A DNA stretch of 41,555 nt from the NCBI GenBank assembly GCA_029907705.1, contig JARYLJ010000016.1, positions 1 through 41,555 of the forward strand. Direction: 5' to 3'. A model generated the notes under the pieces. It made no database searches, was not told the origin of the DNA, and saw only the letters and a list, made by a program, of their open reading frames with translations. The stretch is from Methanomicrobiales archaeon (GTDB lineage Archaea; Halobacteriota; Methanomicrobia; Methanomicrobiales; JACTUA01). The position numbers and the translations under genes were made by a program. Shown one piece after another: positions 1 through 9,130 of this stretch (position 1 is its first letter; each line of letters opens with the position of its first letter).

Positions 1-850
1 CACTGTAGGATACGGGGGATTTTATTTTACATCACTTCGTGTACGCTACCAGGGAGATCCCTCGGGTGGATACGGGGATTTCGAGAGAGATGAGGATTCT
101 TCTGCCCATGTTCATCATGTAGAACTTCCAGATGAAGATCGATCCCCACGTGATCATGATGTGGGACGGACTCGTTCTCACCCCGCACCAGCGGGAGGCG
201 AAGAGGTCTCTGGCGCGAGGAGATATGCCGAAACACTTCTCCGCCAGATACCGCAGAGGGTGCCTCGCAGGGGCAGGATCACCCTTCTACTCATCCGGAT
301 CATCGACGGGAACGGTTCGAGGCACTTTGATTATCTCAGGGGTATGGAGGCGAAGGGTGAGGGGCCCTCAAATGAGCTTGCCGATTTTCGCGTCTCGAGA
401 ATGGTGGTCGGAAGGAGCATGCACGGGATGAGGCATGTGCGCATCGTCTACCTGAGAGGACTTTACGCAAACGTCGATACATTGAACACCCTCCGCGACG
501 GGGATGCGGATCTCCCCACCGGCGATCCCAAGATACTCAAACCAGATCAATACCCTGGCGGGGGAGATTGAACCCGCACATCGGCCTTGCAGAGCACCTC
601 GGCGAGGTCCTCGCCAGCGGTCTCGAAGTGCCGCTCTCTATCCACCACAATCGATTGCAGGTACTGAATGACCGCATGGCGATGCTGGTCGCCTGTCTCG
701 CCATCATTGGAACAGCGCTCCCCGTGCCAGCACCATCGCGACAGTGCGTACATCCTGATCCTTCCATCTGCCGGTAAGCACCGTCATTCGACATTTGTTG
801 CAAGGCGGGCCGTGAAGAGCCTGGATCTGCTGCCCAGGAGCCCGGAATGA
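1..850 (+). pseudogene. decayed membrane protein gene, possibly CorA-like (5' end outside window)
   Basis: No single frame is open, but + strand frames join into a protein-like path. Positions 540-588 read NQINTLAGEIEP; a shifted frame at 571-728 reads EHLGEVLASGLEVPLSIHHN and then NDRMAMLVACLAIIGTALP, a likely first membrane segment. One more shift gives STIATV at 729-746, and another gives AVKSLDLLPRSPE ending at the stop at 848-850, which looks like the tail after a second membrane segment. An amphipathic helix, then a two-helix membrane hairpin and a short basic tail, is the layout of CorA-type transporters, but the GMN signature is absent, so the family is tentative. The part before 540 contains an in-frame TAG at about 120 and gives no recognisable motif. 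At least three frame changes are needed, so it is not functional as written; sequencing indels are the alternative. Confidence 0.42.
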
Positions 851-988
851 TGCCAGCGCATAAATGGCGAATCCAGGCGGCGCCCCGAATATCGCTGATA
901 TCCCCTCGGATTTGAACCGACGGGGCCGTCTCCCTTTCATCCGGTCATATCAAAAAAGCAAGATAGAGTTCTCTTCGGATCATTCCCC

Positions 989-995
989 TTTTATA
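989..995 (+). promoter_or_regulatory. TATA box for the YIP1-S-layer-ABC operon
   Basis: TTTTATA in an A+T-rich stretch, about 37 nt before the ATG at 1030. It predicts a start of transcription near 1018 and a leader just long enough to hold the AGGTG ribosome-binding motif at 1019-1023. Confidence 0.5.
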
Positions 996-1029
996 CAACG
1001 CACAATTAGTAATATGAACAGGTGTCCGG

Positions 1030-1683
1030 ATGTCCCATTCACTGGTTCAGCTCCTCCTGGATCCGGAGAGATTCTTTCAGGAGAGGGCGGAGGAGTCCCG
1101 AGGTCTGCTGTTCCCGGCGGCCATCGTGCTGGCGATCGCGATCATCGGTTCGATATCGGCCTATTTCATGCTGGGCCTGACACTCCTGCTCATGCCTTCT
1201 TCGTCGCAGGGGATGGCAGACCTGATCGTCGCCATCGGCATGGTATCGAGTATCGCTGGCGCCTTCATCGGGTGGGTGGTGGTGACGGCGGTGATATACG
1301 GCATCTCTGCCCTTCTGGGAGGAAAAGGTGCGTTTCGAGGGCTGCTGGAGAATATCGGCTGGGGATACTTCCCCCAGCTCTTTGGATCCCTCCTCTCGCT
1401 CATCTTCATGTATGACTTTGTCTCTTCCACCAGCGTATCTCCTGTGGAAGATCCGATGCTCGTCGCGGAGGCGATGACGAGGTTCATGTCGCATCCATCG
1501 ATGCTGAGCATCCAGGTAATTTCGGTCGTCTTCATGCTGTGGAGCGCTAATATATGGATCTTCGGAACGAAGTCTGCGAGGGGTCTAAAGATGAAAAATG
1601 CAGTGATCTCTGTCCTTTTGCCGATCGGGCTCTATTTATTGTATATGATTTATGTTCTGATCGGCTATCTGGGGGTGTTCTGA
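1030..1683 (+). CDS. YIP1-domain integral membrane protein
   Basis: The 217-residue protein starts at the ATG preceded by AGGTG. After a short soluble start (LLLDPERFFQERAEE) it has about five hydrophobic segments, roughly residues 27-50, 63-100, 115-130, 165-180 and 190-215. The Phe-Phe of the N-terminal motif and the spacing of the helices fit the archaeal/bacterial YIP1 family, whose members are membrane proteins of unknown biochemical role. The stop codon abuts the start of the surface protein gene, so the two are co-transcribed and translationally coupled, and the ABC exporter follows. In methanogens this combination is common; an accessory membrane role in the export or assembly of the surface protein is inference. 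Confidence 0.8.
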   Translation: MSHSLVQLLLDPERFFQERAEESRGLLFPAAIVLAIAIIGSISAYFMLGLTLLLMPSSSQGMADLIVAIGMVSSIAGAFIGWVVVTAVIYGISALLGGKGAFRGLLENIGWGYFPQLFGSLLSLIFMYDFVSSTSVSPVEDPMLVAEAMTRFMSHPSMLSIQVISVVFMLWSANIWIFGTKSARGLKMKNAVISVLLPIGLYLLYMIYVLIGYLGVF

Positions 1684-2802
1684 TTGAAGCTCTCCTATGC
1701 GATACTGATCATCTCGATTCTGGTGCTGCTCGCCGCCCAGCCATCGATTGCGGGCCCTCAGCTGATGGTAACCGGGACGAATGTGCAGCCGGAGGTCTTT
1801 ATGAAGGGTGATACGGGCACGGTCACCCTCATGGTGAAGAACAATGGCGATTCAGGCGTGCAGGTGAACCGCGCGACGATGTATGGCGGGGCGTTCTCCG
1901 TCATGAGCGACCCGTATCCGACTGTGGGCTGGCTGGGGGCGGGCAATTCGATCTCCTTCACCTTCACAATCCGCGCAGGGAACGAAGACGGCATATTCTA
2001 TCCGAGGTTCGTGCTGGAACTGACGGATGGCACGGCGATCAGGCATGTGATTCCTGTCCGGGTGGAGAGCTCCGATCTCACGATCTCCCTCGTAAAGAAG
2101 CCCGATTACATAACGATTGGGAGAACGGCCAGCTATACTCTCGAAATAGGCAATCCACGACCCAATGCGGTCTCCGGAGTTCAGGTAATTCCCGAGGGGC
2201 AGGGCTTCGAGGTGACACCCACCCGCTACTTCATCGGGAGTCTGGAGTCAGACCATACGGCGAGCGTGGATTTCCAGGTCATGCCCGAGCGGATCAGCCA
2301 GATGAGATTCCGCGTCATCTTCAAAAACGGGGTGAACGAGCACCAGAACTCACTGCTCGTCCCGGTCGTTCCTTCGGAGAACAAGAAGGCGGCGGAGATC
2401 CATGTGACGAATCTTGTAAGCGTGCAGGAGGGAGAGAGATTCAGGCTGACAGGGGACGTGAGCAATGCAGGCCTCGAGCGGGCGAATTCAGTGGTGATAA
2501 GGACCGAAGCGCCCGCTGTGCCCGTCGATCCCTTCAGGATATATGTGGTGGGATCGCTCGAACCGGATGACTTCTCCAGCTTCGAGCTCACCTTCAGAAC
2601 CCCGAGGAGCACCCAGATCCCCATCGTCGTGGAATATAAGGATGCGGAGGGAAACAGGATCGCTACCACCTCCTATGTGGATGTGACCGCCGCGCCGCTC
2701 TCGGAGGAGGGGGGCATCATCTCTAAATTTGGACTGGTACTGGTCTGGCTCCTGGTCATCGTCGTCGTGATCGTGATCGTATACTCATGGAGAAGGCGAT
2801 AG
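1684..2802 (+). CDS. COG1361 S-layer-like secreted protein with C-terminal membrane anchor
   Basis: The 372-residue protein begins at a TTG directly after the YIP1 stop, with GGGGTG just upstream. Residues 1-23 form a signal peptide (ILIISILVLLAAQPSIAGPQ). The rest is beta-rich with three repeats of the CARDB/NPCBM-like immunoglobulin fold: phrases such as VTLMVKNNGDSG, ASYTLEIGNPRPNAVSG and LTGDVSNAGLERANSV mark the start of each. Residues about 347-369 are one hydrophobic helix followed by Trp-Arg-Arg-Arg, so the protein is an outward-facing, membrane-anchored protein. It lies between a YIP1 protein and a MacB-type permease/ATPase pair, a gene order common in Methanomicrobia. It may act as a periplasm-side partner of the exporter, in the manner of MacA, but that is inference. 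Confidence 0.82.
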   Translation: MKLSYAILIISILVLLAAQPSIAGPQLMVTGTNVQPEVFMKGDTGTVTLMVKNNGDSGVQVNRATMYGGAFSVMSDPYPTVGWLGAGNSISFTFTIRAGNEDGIFYPRFVLELTDGTAIRHVIPVRVESSDLTISLVKKPDYITIGRTASYTLEIGNPRPNAVSGVQVIPEGQGFEVTPTRYFIGSLESDHTASVDFQVMPERISQMRFRVIFKNGVNEHQNSLLVPVVPSENKKAAEIHVTNLVSVQEGERFRLTGDVSNAGLERANSVVIRTEAPAVPVDPFRIYVVGSLEPDDFSSFELTFRTPRSTQIPIVVEYKDAEGNRIATTSYVDVTAAPLSEEGGIISKFGLVLVWLLVIVVVIVIVYSWRRR

Positions 2803-2887
2803 TGGCAGAGGGGTTCTACCCATCGAGTGGGGGAAAACAGCCGATGGCCATCGGCATACGGGCGACAGTTCTGGCGGAGGTGCTGTT

Positions 2888-4057
2888 ATGGTGATATTCT
2901 TCGAGTTCGCGAAGAGGAACGTCCGCCTGAACTGGCTGCGTTCTCTTCTGGCCGTCATCGGAATCGTGATCGGTGTGGTGGCCATTGCATCCATGGGGAT
3001 TCTGGGCAACAGCCTCTATCTGTCGGTCTCGGATACGCTCACGAATGTCGGAGACACGATCGTCATCTATCCGCATACGGGCACGGTTTCCGGGGGTATG
3101 CAGGGAGGACAGTCGCGTCTCTCGATATCGGACAGGGACATGATCGAGATCGAGAGGACGATCTCTCCGAGCAGGGCGATCCCTGTACGGACGACGGCGG
3201 ACAGGATTCAGGCCGGCCGCGAAGTCACTGCCGCGACGGTATATGGCCTCAGGCCAGACGACATTCCGGTGCTGCTGAAGAGGAGGGAGGGTGCCTTCCT
3301 CCGTTCGAGCGGCGGTGCGATGGTCGGAATGCGCCTGGCGGAGACACTGAACCTGAGAGTGGGGAGCGGAGTGGTCATCGGCGAGGGTGGCGAGAGTCTG
3401 AGAATCGTCGGGATCCTGGAAGAGAGGGGCATTGGTTTCGATATCAATCCGGATTATGGAATCATCGTCACGGACAGCTGGTTTTACCAGAAGTATGGTA
3501 ACAGCGACTGGAACCAGGTCATCGTCCAGGTGAAGGATCTCGCCCAGATAGAACGTGTGAAGGATGCGCTGGACCAGAAGTTCAACCGTCGGGAGAAGAA
3601 GTTCGATATTCTCGATACGAAACAGATACTGCAGACCATACTGGATGCCTTCAACAGGATATCCACATTCACCGTTGCGATCGGAGGTATCTCCCTCATC
3701 GTTGCCGGTGTGAGCATCACGAACGTGATGATGATGTCGGTCACAGAGAGGACGAAGGAGGTGGGGATTCTGCGAAGCATCGGAACGACGAAGAGGGGCA
3801 TACTCCGCATGTTCCTCTACGAGTCCCTCATTCTGGGCCTCGTGGGGAGCGGTATCGGAGGTCTGCTCAGCTTCATCGGAGGATATCTCGCACTCGCCAT
3901 CATGCTCCAGAGTACCAATTACCTCTTCACCCCCTCCAGCCTCCTCTACATACCGTTCGGGATGTGCTTCGGCGTGGGAGTGAGCATGCTCAGCGGCTTC
4001 TACCCTGCCTGGAAGGCCTCAAACCTGAACCCGATCGAGGCGTTGAGACATGAATGA
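2888..4057 (+). CDS. MacB/FtsX-type ABC transporter permease
   Basis: The 389-residue protein starts at ATG 2888 behind GGAGGTG. An N-terminal membrane helix (about residues 16-38, SLLAVIGIVIGVVAIASMG) is followed by a large extracytoplasmic MacB_PCD domain (about 40-255) and then three membrane helices forming the FtsX domain. The cytoplasmic coupling segment VTERTKEVGILRSIGTTKRG is a hallmark of this family. Such permeases work with a LolD/MacB-type ATPase as mechanotransmission exporters rather than as channels. It overlaps the ATPase gene by 8 nt. Substrate unknown; peptides, lipoproteins or the surface protein encoded upstream are possible. Confidence 0.9.
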   Translation: MVIFFEFAKRNVRLNWLRSLLAVIGIVIGVVAIASMGILGNSLYLSVSDTLTNVGDTIVIYPHTGTVSGGMQGGQSRLSISDRDMIEIERTISPSRAIPVRTTADRIQAGREVTAATVYGLRPDDIPVLLKRREGAFLRSSGGAMVGMRLAETLNLRVGSGVVIGEGGESLRIVGILEERGIGFDINPDYGIIVTDSWFYQKYGNSDWNQVIVQVKDLAQIERVKDALDQKFNRREKKFDILDTKQILQTILDAFNRISTFTVAIGGISLIVAGVSITNVMMMSVTERTKEVGILRSIGTTKRGILRMFLYESLILGLVGSGIGGLLSFIGGYLALAIMLQSTNYLFTPSSLLYIPFGMCFGVGVSMLSGFYPAWKASNLNPIEALRHE

Positions 4058-4739
4058 TGGCAACGGATCCGAAATGCCGCTGATACGGATGCGCGACGTG
4101 CGGAAGGTATACCCTCACCCGGCAGGGGACGTGGTCGCACTGGACGGCGTCACACTCGAGATCGGTCACGGGGACTTCATTGCCATCATGGGCCCCTCGG
4201 GCTCCGGTAAGTCGACGCTGTTGAACCTCATCGGCTGCCTGGATCTGCCCACATCCGGGGAGGTCTCGATAGAGGGCAGGAATGTGAGAGATCTCTCGGA
4301 CGACGAGCTGACGGAACTGCGCCGTGACTGCATCGGTTTCGTCTTTCAGACATTCAATCTCCTGCCTCTGCTGAATGTCGTCGAGAATGTGGAGTTTCCG
4401 TGCATCCTGAAGGAGGGGTCGCGGGGGTGCGAGGAGAGGTTTCTGCCCGTCCTCAAGGCGATCGGCATCGAGCGGGATCTGTTCTCGCATCGCCCCTCCG
4501 AGCTCTCCGGAGGGCAGCAGCAGCGCGTCGCCATCGCGCGCGCACTCGTGAACGATCCCCGGCTCATCCTCTGCGACGAACCGACGGGCAACCTGGATAC
4601 GAAGGCAGGGAGCCAGGTCATGGAACTGCTCATGGACCTGAACAGGAGGGGCAGAACCGTCGTCGTGGTCACCCACGATCCCAGAATTGCCGCATATGCG
4701 AAGCGAAAGATCGAGATGATGGACGGGAGGATCGTCTGA
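4050..4739 (+). CDS. ABC transporter ATP-binding protein (MacB/LolD family)
   Basis: The 229-residue ATPase has all expected motifs: Walker [11 protein letters not shown]-loop VFQTFNLLP, signature LSGGQQQR, Walker [13 protein letters not shown], and the switch histidine in VVTHDP. Length and sequence style fit the LolD/FtsE/MacB branch. It overlaps the permease by 8 nt, so the two form a transporter with two permease and two ATPase subunits. The gene ends the four-gene surface-protein operon; the next gene has its own promoter. Confidence 0.93.
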   Translation: MNDGNGSEMPLIRMRDVRKVYPHPAGDVVALDGVTLEIGHGDFIAIMGPSGSGKSTLLNLIGCLDLPTSGEVSIEGRNVRDLSDDELTELRRDCIGFVFQTFNLLPLLNVVENVEFPCILKEGSRGCEERFLPVLKAIGIERDLFSHRPSELSGGQQQRVAIARALVNDPRLILCDEPTGNLDTKAGSQVMELLMDLNRRGRTVVVVTHDPRIAAYAKRKIEMMDGRIV

Positions 4740-4861
4740 TTCAAAGAGATCTCGCTTCCTGTTATTGCACGCGCATCGAACAGCGATCCTTACATATGAA
4801 TCCTCCACCCCCCTTTCCATGGCAACGTCGCCGGTTGTTAAAGCACAATTTAATACCACAA

Positions 4862-4877
4862 TGTATATTAATATACA
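4862..4877. promoter_or_regulatory. perfect 16-bp palindrome in the trpB2 promoter, candidate operator
   Basis: TGTATATTAATATACA is a perfect inverted repeat ending 17 nt before the trpB2 start. It lies at or just downstream of the likely TATA box (TTTAATAC at 4849-4856), so a bound protein would block transcription initiation. TGTA/TACA ends resemble the TGTACA half of the TRP box bound by TrpY in Methanothermobacter, where trpB2 is among the TrpY targets; transfer of that idea to this organism is inference. Confidence 0.5.
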
Positions 4878-4894
4878 ATAATAATCGGATAGGC

Positions 4895-6253
4895 ATGCAA
4901 TCGAAGATCCTGTTGGAAGAGGACGAGATGCCGAAGCGGTGGTACAATGTTCAGGCCGACCTCCCCTCGCCGCTCGACCCTCCCCTCCATCCAGCGACGA
5001 AGAAGCTGGTCACTCCGGATGATCTCAGGGTGATCTTCCCGATGGAGCTGATCAGGCAGGAGATGAGCCCCCAGAGATACATCGACATTCCCGAAGAGGT
5101 GAGGGAGATCCTGACGCTCTGGAGGCCATCTCCGCTCTACAGGGCAAAAAGGCTCGAAAAGGCATTGAAGACTCCAGCGAAGATCTATTACAAATACGAG
5201 GGTGTGAGCCCGCCGGGGAGCCACAAGCCGAACACGGCCGTGGCGCAGGCCTATTATAATATGAAGGAGGGGATCGAGCGGATAGCGACCGAGACCGGTG
5301 CGGGTCAGTGGGGATCTGCCCTCGCATTCGCCACCAGCCAGTTCGGGCTCGGCTGCACGGTATACATGGTCCGTTCCAGCTATGCACAGAAGCCCTACAG
5401 AAAAATCATGATGCAGGTCTGGGGCGCGGAGTGTATACCCAGCCCCTCCACGAAGACAAACGCGGGCAGGACCATACTGGAGAAGTATCCGGAGACCTCG
5501 GGCAGCCTGGGAATTGCGATCTCGGAGGCGGTGGAGGACGCGGCAACGCACGAGAACACCAACTATTCCCTCGGATCGGTGCTGAACCATGTCTGCCTGC
5601 ACCAGACCGTGGTGGGACTCGAGGCAAAGGAGCAGCTCGCGATGGTCGATTCGTATCCCGACATGGTGATCGGATGCGTCGGTGGGGGATCGAACTTCGC
5701 CGGCATCTCCTTCCCGTTCGCCGGTGACAAACTGACTGGCAGGAGGAAGGATGTGGAGATCGTCGCTGTGGAACCCGCTGCCTGCCCCACCCTGACGAAG
5801 GGCATCTACACCTACGATTACGGTGATGTGGCTGGACTGACGCCGCTTCTGAAGATGTACACGTTGGGGCACGACTTCATTCCAGCAGCGATCCATGCAG
5901 GAGGGCTCCGATACCATGGCGATTCTCCTCTGGTATCGCGTTTTGTCCATGACGGTGTGATGAGAGCGGTCGCATACAACCAGAACGAGGTCTTCGAGGC
6001 GGCGAAGCTCTTCGCACAGACGGAGGGGATCATCATCGCTCCGGAGACGGCGCACGCGGTGAAGGCGGTGGTGGACGAAGCGATGAAATGCCGACAGACG
6101 GGTGAGGAGAAGGTGATCCTCTTCAACAACTCCGGTCATGGTCACTTCGACCTGAGCGCCTATGACATATACCTGCAGGGGAGACTGGAGGATTACGAGT
6201 ACCCGACCGACCTGATCAGGGACTCGCTCGCCCGGCTTCCGAAGGTGAGCTGA
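4895..6253 (+). CDS. trpB: tryptophan synthase beta chain-like protein TrpB2
   Basis: This PLP enzyme condenses indole with serine (or possibly phosphoserine) to tryptophan. The reading frame is open far upstream, but the start at 4895 gives 452 residues and the N-terminus typical of the TrpB2 subgroup ([14 protein letters not shown]), with LHPATKKLV shortly after. The PLP lysine is K111 in [10 protein letters not shown]; the phosphate-binding glycine loop is [10 protein letters not shown] and the C-terminal [10 protein letters not shown] is conserved. TrpB2 is longer than TrpB1 and usually is not next to trpA; here no trpA or other trp gene is nearby, consistent with that. It is monocistronic, behind its own promoter and a palindrome, and is followed by a T-tract. 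Confidence 0.93.
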   Translation: MQSKILLEEDEMPKRWYNVQADLPSPLDPPLHPATKKLVTPDDLRVIFPMELIRQEMSPQRYIDIPEEVREILTLWRPSPLYRAKRLEKALKTPAKIYYKYEGVSPPGSHKPNTAVAQAYYNMKEGIERIATETGAGQWGSALAFATSQFGLGCTVYMVRSSYAQKPYRKIMMQVWGAECIPSPSTKTNAGRTILEKYPETSGSLGIAISEAVEDAATHENTNYSLGSVLNHVCLHQTVVGLEAKEQLAMVDSYPDMVIGCVGGGSNFAGISFPFAGDKLTGRRKDVEIVAVEPAACPTLTKGIYTYDYGDVAGLTPLLKMYTLGHDFIPAAIHAGGLRYHGDSPLVSRFVHDGVMRAVAYNQNEVFEAAKLFAQTEGIIIAPETAHAVKAVVDEAMKCRQTGEEKVILFNNSGHGHFDLSAYDIYLQGRLEDYEYPTDLIRDSLARLPKVS

Positions 6254-6255
6254 CC

Positions 6256-6284
6256 GCCTCCCGATCAATCTGCTTTTTTATTTG
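6256..6284 (+). terminator. T-tract terminator after trpB2
   Basis: A run of seven T at 6273-6279 followed by A and three more T lies 20 nt after the trpB2 stop. Archaeal RNA polymerase terminates on such U-runs without needing a hairpin. The rest of the gap to the next gene (to 6409) holds no recognisable feature. Confidence 0.45.
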
Positions 6285-6409
6285 ACAGAGAGAGTTCATT
6301 CTCTGGGGCAAGCGCCCGGTTATTTCCACGCACGAGGGCTTCTCGGCCACAGGGGGATACGGCTCCTCGCCCGAAGGACGATTACGGGCACCTGAACCGA
6401 CCGGAGTGG

Positions 6410-7588
6410 ATGGATGATGAACGTCTCAAGAAAGGCCCGGTACGTGCGGGAACTGATATGATGGTGAATCTGGGTCTCCTGATAAATCCCGTCGCAGGCA
6501 TGGGGGGGCGGGTCGGCCTCAAGGGAACGGATGGTCTCGTCCAGGAAGCGCTGATGAGGGGCGCATCACCGGGCTCCCTCGCGAGAACAGTGAGATTCCT
6601 GCGGGCGCTGCCTTCTTCGGATGTGCTCTTCCTCACCTGTTCAGGAGATATGGGGGAGGCCGCCTTCATCGAAGCCGGATACAGACGCTGCCGTGTCGTG
6701 TACCGGTATTCGGGAGAGAGTACCGCCGCCGATACGAAGGAGGCCTGCCGGACCTTTCTCAGGGAAGGTGTCTCCCTCATCCTCTTCTGCGGAGGGGATG
6801 GGACTGCCCGCGACGTCCTCGAAGGGAGCGGCGGGCGAACCCCGATCCTCGGGATCCCTGCGGGTGTGAAGATGTACTCCGGTGTATTCGCCCTGACACC
6901 GGAATCAGCGGCCGCACTGGTCAGCGAATGGAATGGCCAGTGCCGGGAGGCGGAGGTGCTGGACGTGGACGAGGATGCCTACAGAAAGGGGGAGCTGCGC
7001 ACCCGGCTCTACGGATTTGCGCGTGTACCTGCGATGCAGGGGATGGTGCAGCACTCGAAAGACGTCTTCGAGAGCAGTGACGAAGAGAGCGCAAAGGCAG
7101 ATATCGCGATGTTCCTCGCGGAGGTGATCATGGGGACGCCGAAGACACTGTATCTCCTTGGCCCCGGCTCCACCACCTTGAGAATCGCCAGTGCGTTCGG
7201 TCTGGAAAAATCCCTCCTCGGATTCGATGCGGTGATGGGGGGGCATCTCGTTGGAAGGGACCTGGATGAACGGGCCATCCTGGCACTTCTTGAAAAAACA
7301 GATCATGCCCGCATCATCGTCAGCCCCCTGGGGATGCAGGGTGCGGTACTGGGCAGGGGGACGCAGCAGATCAGCCCCGGGGTGATTAGGAAGGTGGGGG
7401 TGGAGAACGTGATCGTGATCGCGACACCGCAAAAACTCGCAGGCACACCGTCCCTCTTCGTCGACACAGGCGATCCCGCCCTCGACCGGGCATTCGGAGG
7501 GACGATTCGGGTGATCACGGGCTACCATGTCGCACGGAGGAGAGCCCTGCTCTCACCGGCTGAATGGGCCGGTTCATCCCTGCGCTGA
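6410..7588 (+). CDS. ATP-NAD kinase-like protein, COG3199 family
   Basis: The 392-residue protein carries two hallmarks of the NAD kinase/diacylglycerol kinase fold: LLINPVAGMGGRVGLKGTDG near the N-terminus and GGDGT at residues 128-132, followed by GIPAGVKMYSGVFA. This is the COG3199 set, common in archaea and predicted to bind ATP and a nucleotide-like substrate; actual substrates of most members are unknown. The C-terminal half (GPGSTTLRIASAFG, VSPLGMQGAVLGRG) is also typical. Start: 6410 is preceded by GGAGTGG, but family members usually begin right at the LLINP strand, so ATG 6458 or 6461 (376-375 residues) may be the true start. It is a single gene with its own intergenic regions on both sides. 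Confidence 0.75.
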   Translation: MDDERLKKGPVRAGTDMMVNLGLLINPVAGMGGRVGLKGTDGLVQEALMRGASPGSLARTVRFLRALPSSDVLFLTCSGDMGEAAFIEAGYRRCRVVYRYSGESTAADTKEACRTFLREGVSLILFCGGDGTARDVLEGSGGRTPILGIPAGVKMYSGVFALTPESAAALVSEWNGQCREAEVLDVDEDAYRKGELRTRLYGFARVPAMQGMVQHSKDVFESSDEESAKADIAMFLAEVIMGTPKTLYLLGPGSTTLRIASAFGLEKSLLGFDAVMGGHLVGRDLDERAILALLEKTDHARIIVSPLGMQGAVLGRGTQQISPGVIRKVGVENVIVIATPQKLAGTPSLFVDTGDPALDRAFGGTIRVITGYHVARRRALLSPAEWAGSSLR

Positions 7589-7605
7589 ATCAGATGTAAT
7601 AAGCC

Positions 7606-7614
7606 TTTTTATTT
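7606..7614 (+). promoter_or_regulatory. TATA box of the arg operon
   Basis: TTTTTATTT centred 24 nt before the argC ATG at 7634. With the usual TATA-to-start spacing in archaea, transcription would begin at or next to the ATG, so argC is probably translated from a leaderless message; no Shine-Dalgarno motif is present (GAAAGAATTAT). Confidence 0.55.
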
Positions 7615-7633
7615 GCGGAATCGAAAGAATTAT

Positions 7634-8620
7634 ATGGAAATTGCAATCATCGGCGCATCCGGTTATGCCGGAGGAGAGCTGATTCGTCTGCTCCTTTTGC
7701 ATTCCGATGCAGAGGTCGTCTGTGCCACATCCCGAAAGCTGGCAGGAAAACCGATCGAGCATGCGCACCCGCATCTGAAGGGGTTCGTCTCCCTCTCCTT
7801 CGAAAACCCCTCGATCGATGCGATAGATGCAGACGTAGCATTTTTGGCCGTTCCTCACACGACAGGGATGGCATACGCAAGGCCGCTGCTCGAACGGGGC
7901 ATGAAGGTCGTCGATCTATCTGCCGATTACCGTCTGCCGAAGGAGATCTTCGAACGCATCTATGCAGTCCCGCATTCGGACTACTTCGAGGCCCCCTACG
8001 GAATTCCGGAACTCCACCGCAAGAAGATCCGGGGAATGGACTTCGTCTCCAACCCCGGTTGCTTCCCCACGGGTGCGATCCTCGCGGCCGCACCACTGGC
8101 CACACAGGCGCACACCGTGATCTTCGATTCGAAGACGGGTGTGAGCGGGGCCGGCGACAACCCCTCGGAGGTGACCCACTACCCGAACGTGGGGGACAAC
8201 GTGAATCCCTACAAATGGACCAACCACCGTCATCTCGCAGAGATGAGGATGGAGCTGGAGCGGCTCGGCTCCGGTGCGGCATGCTACTTCACCCCTCACC
8301 TCGTGCCCGTAAACAGGGGGATTCTCACCACCGCCCACATCCTGCTCCGGGAACCAACCAGCCAGCAGGAGGTGGAGGAGCGATACCGGAGTTACTACCG
8401 TGACGAGCCCTTCGTGAGGCTTCAGAACCCCGTGCTGGCGGCGGTGCGGGGGTCCAACTTCTGCGATATCCGCGTGGAGGCGGACGGCAGACGCGTCGTT
8501 GCAGTTTCAGCGATCGACAATCTGGGCAAGGGTGCGAGCGGCCAGGCGATCCAGAACATGAATCTGATGTGCGGATACCAGGAGACGGATGGCCTCCTCT
8601 CTCCGGGCCTGCTGCCATAG
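7634..8620 (+). CDS. argC: N-acetyl-gamma-glutamyl-phosphate reductase
   Basis: ArgC reduces N-acetylglutamyl phosphate to the semialdehyde with NADPH, the third step of arginine synthesis. The start at 7634 gives 328 residues and puts the nucleotide-binding [10 protein letters not shown] at residues 7-16. The catalytic cysteine is C143 in [10 protein letters not shown], and HRHLAEM later in the chain carries the conserved histidine. A frame extension to 7613 exists but would lie upstream of the predicted transcription start. First gene of a packed operon with a CBS protein, argJ and argB. Confidence 0.95.
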   Translation: MEIAIIGASGYAGGELIRLLLLHSDAEVVCATSRKLAGKPIEHAHPHLKGFVSLSFENPSIDAIDADVAFLAVPHTTGMAYARPLLERGMKVVDLSADYRLPKEIFERIYAVPHSDYFEAPYGIPELHRKKIRGMDFVSNPGCFPTGAILAAAPLATQAHTVIFDSKTGVSGAGDNPSEVTHYPNVGDNVNPYKWTNHRHLAEMRMELERLGSGAACYFTPHLVPVNRGILTTAHILLREPTSQQEVEERYRSYYRDEPFVRLQNPVLAAVRGSNFCDIRVEADGRRVVAVSAIDNLGKGASGQAIQNMNLMCGYQETDGLLSPGLLP

Positions 8621-9130
8621 GTGAAGAGGATGAAGATAAAGGATGTGATGACGAGGGATCCGGTGACCATCCCTGTCGATGGAAAGGTGAGGGAGGCCGC
8701 CCGTCTGCTCCGCACCCACCACATCGGTGGTCTTCCGGTGATGGATGGCGATCGTGTGGCGGGGGTGGTGACGGAGAGCGACATCCTCTCCCTCCTCAAG
8801 GTCGAGGACGTGTCGGAAGACCTCTGGCTTCCATCGCCACTCGAGGTCATCGAGATACCGATCAGGGAGTATATCAACTGGGGCAGGACGAAGAAGGCGC
8901 TGGCCTCGATCGGGGACCTCGAGGTGAGAGAGGTGATGAGCATGCCCGCCATCACCATCGGGGAGGATGCAGATATCGAGGAGGCGGCAGCCATCATGCT
9001 CCGCGAGAATATCGCCCGCCTGCCTGTGGTGAGGGGTTCGAGACTCGTCGGCATCGTCACGAGGGCAGATATCGTGAGGGGCGTGGGAAAGGAGTACGAG
9101 CTCGTCCGCGGCGAGCAGGGGACGGATTAG
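8621..9130 (+). CDS. CBS-domain pair protein within the arg operon
   Basis: The 169-residue protein starts with GTG immediately after the argC stop and ends immediately before the argJ ATG. It consists of two CBS domains: residues about 4-60 (VKDVMTRDPVTI-type start, GGLPVMDGDRVAGVVTESDI) and about 105-165 (VREVMSMPAITIGEDADI, ARLPVVRGSRLVGIVTRADI), separated by a linker. CBS pairs bind adenine nucleotides such as AMP, ATP or SAM. No catalytic or DNA-binding domain is attached. Position inside the arg operon suggests it senses energy state for arginine synthesis or one of its enzymes, but no partner is known; this is inference. Confidence 0.88.
   Translation: MKRMKIKDVMTRDPVTIPVDGKVREAARLLRTHHIGGLPVMDGDRVAGVVTESDILSLLKVEDVSEDLWLPSPLEVIEIPIREYINWGRTKKALASIGDLEVREVMSMPAITIGEDADIEEAAAIMLRENIARLPVVRGSRLVGIVTRADIVRGVGKEYELVRGEQGTD

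Noticed and set aside
895-925. tRNA T-arm-like sequence on the minus strand (GGTTCAAATCC at 908-918)
   Set aside because: The upstream half of a tRNA (D arm, anticodon arm, matching acceptor strand) is absent and one T-stem pair is mismatched. It could be an att-type tRNA end but one such match is expected by chance in a window of this size.
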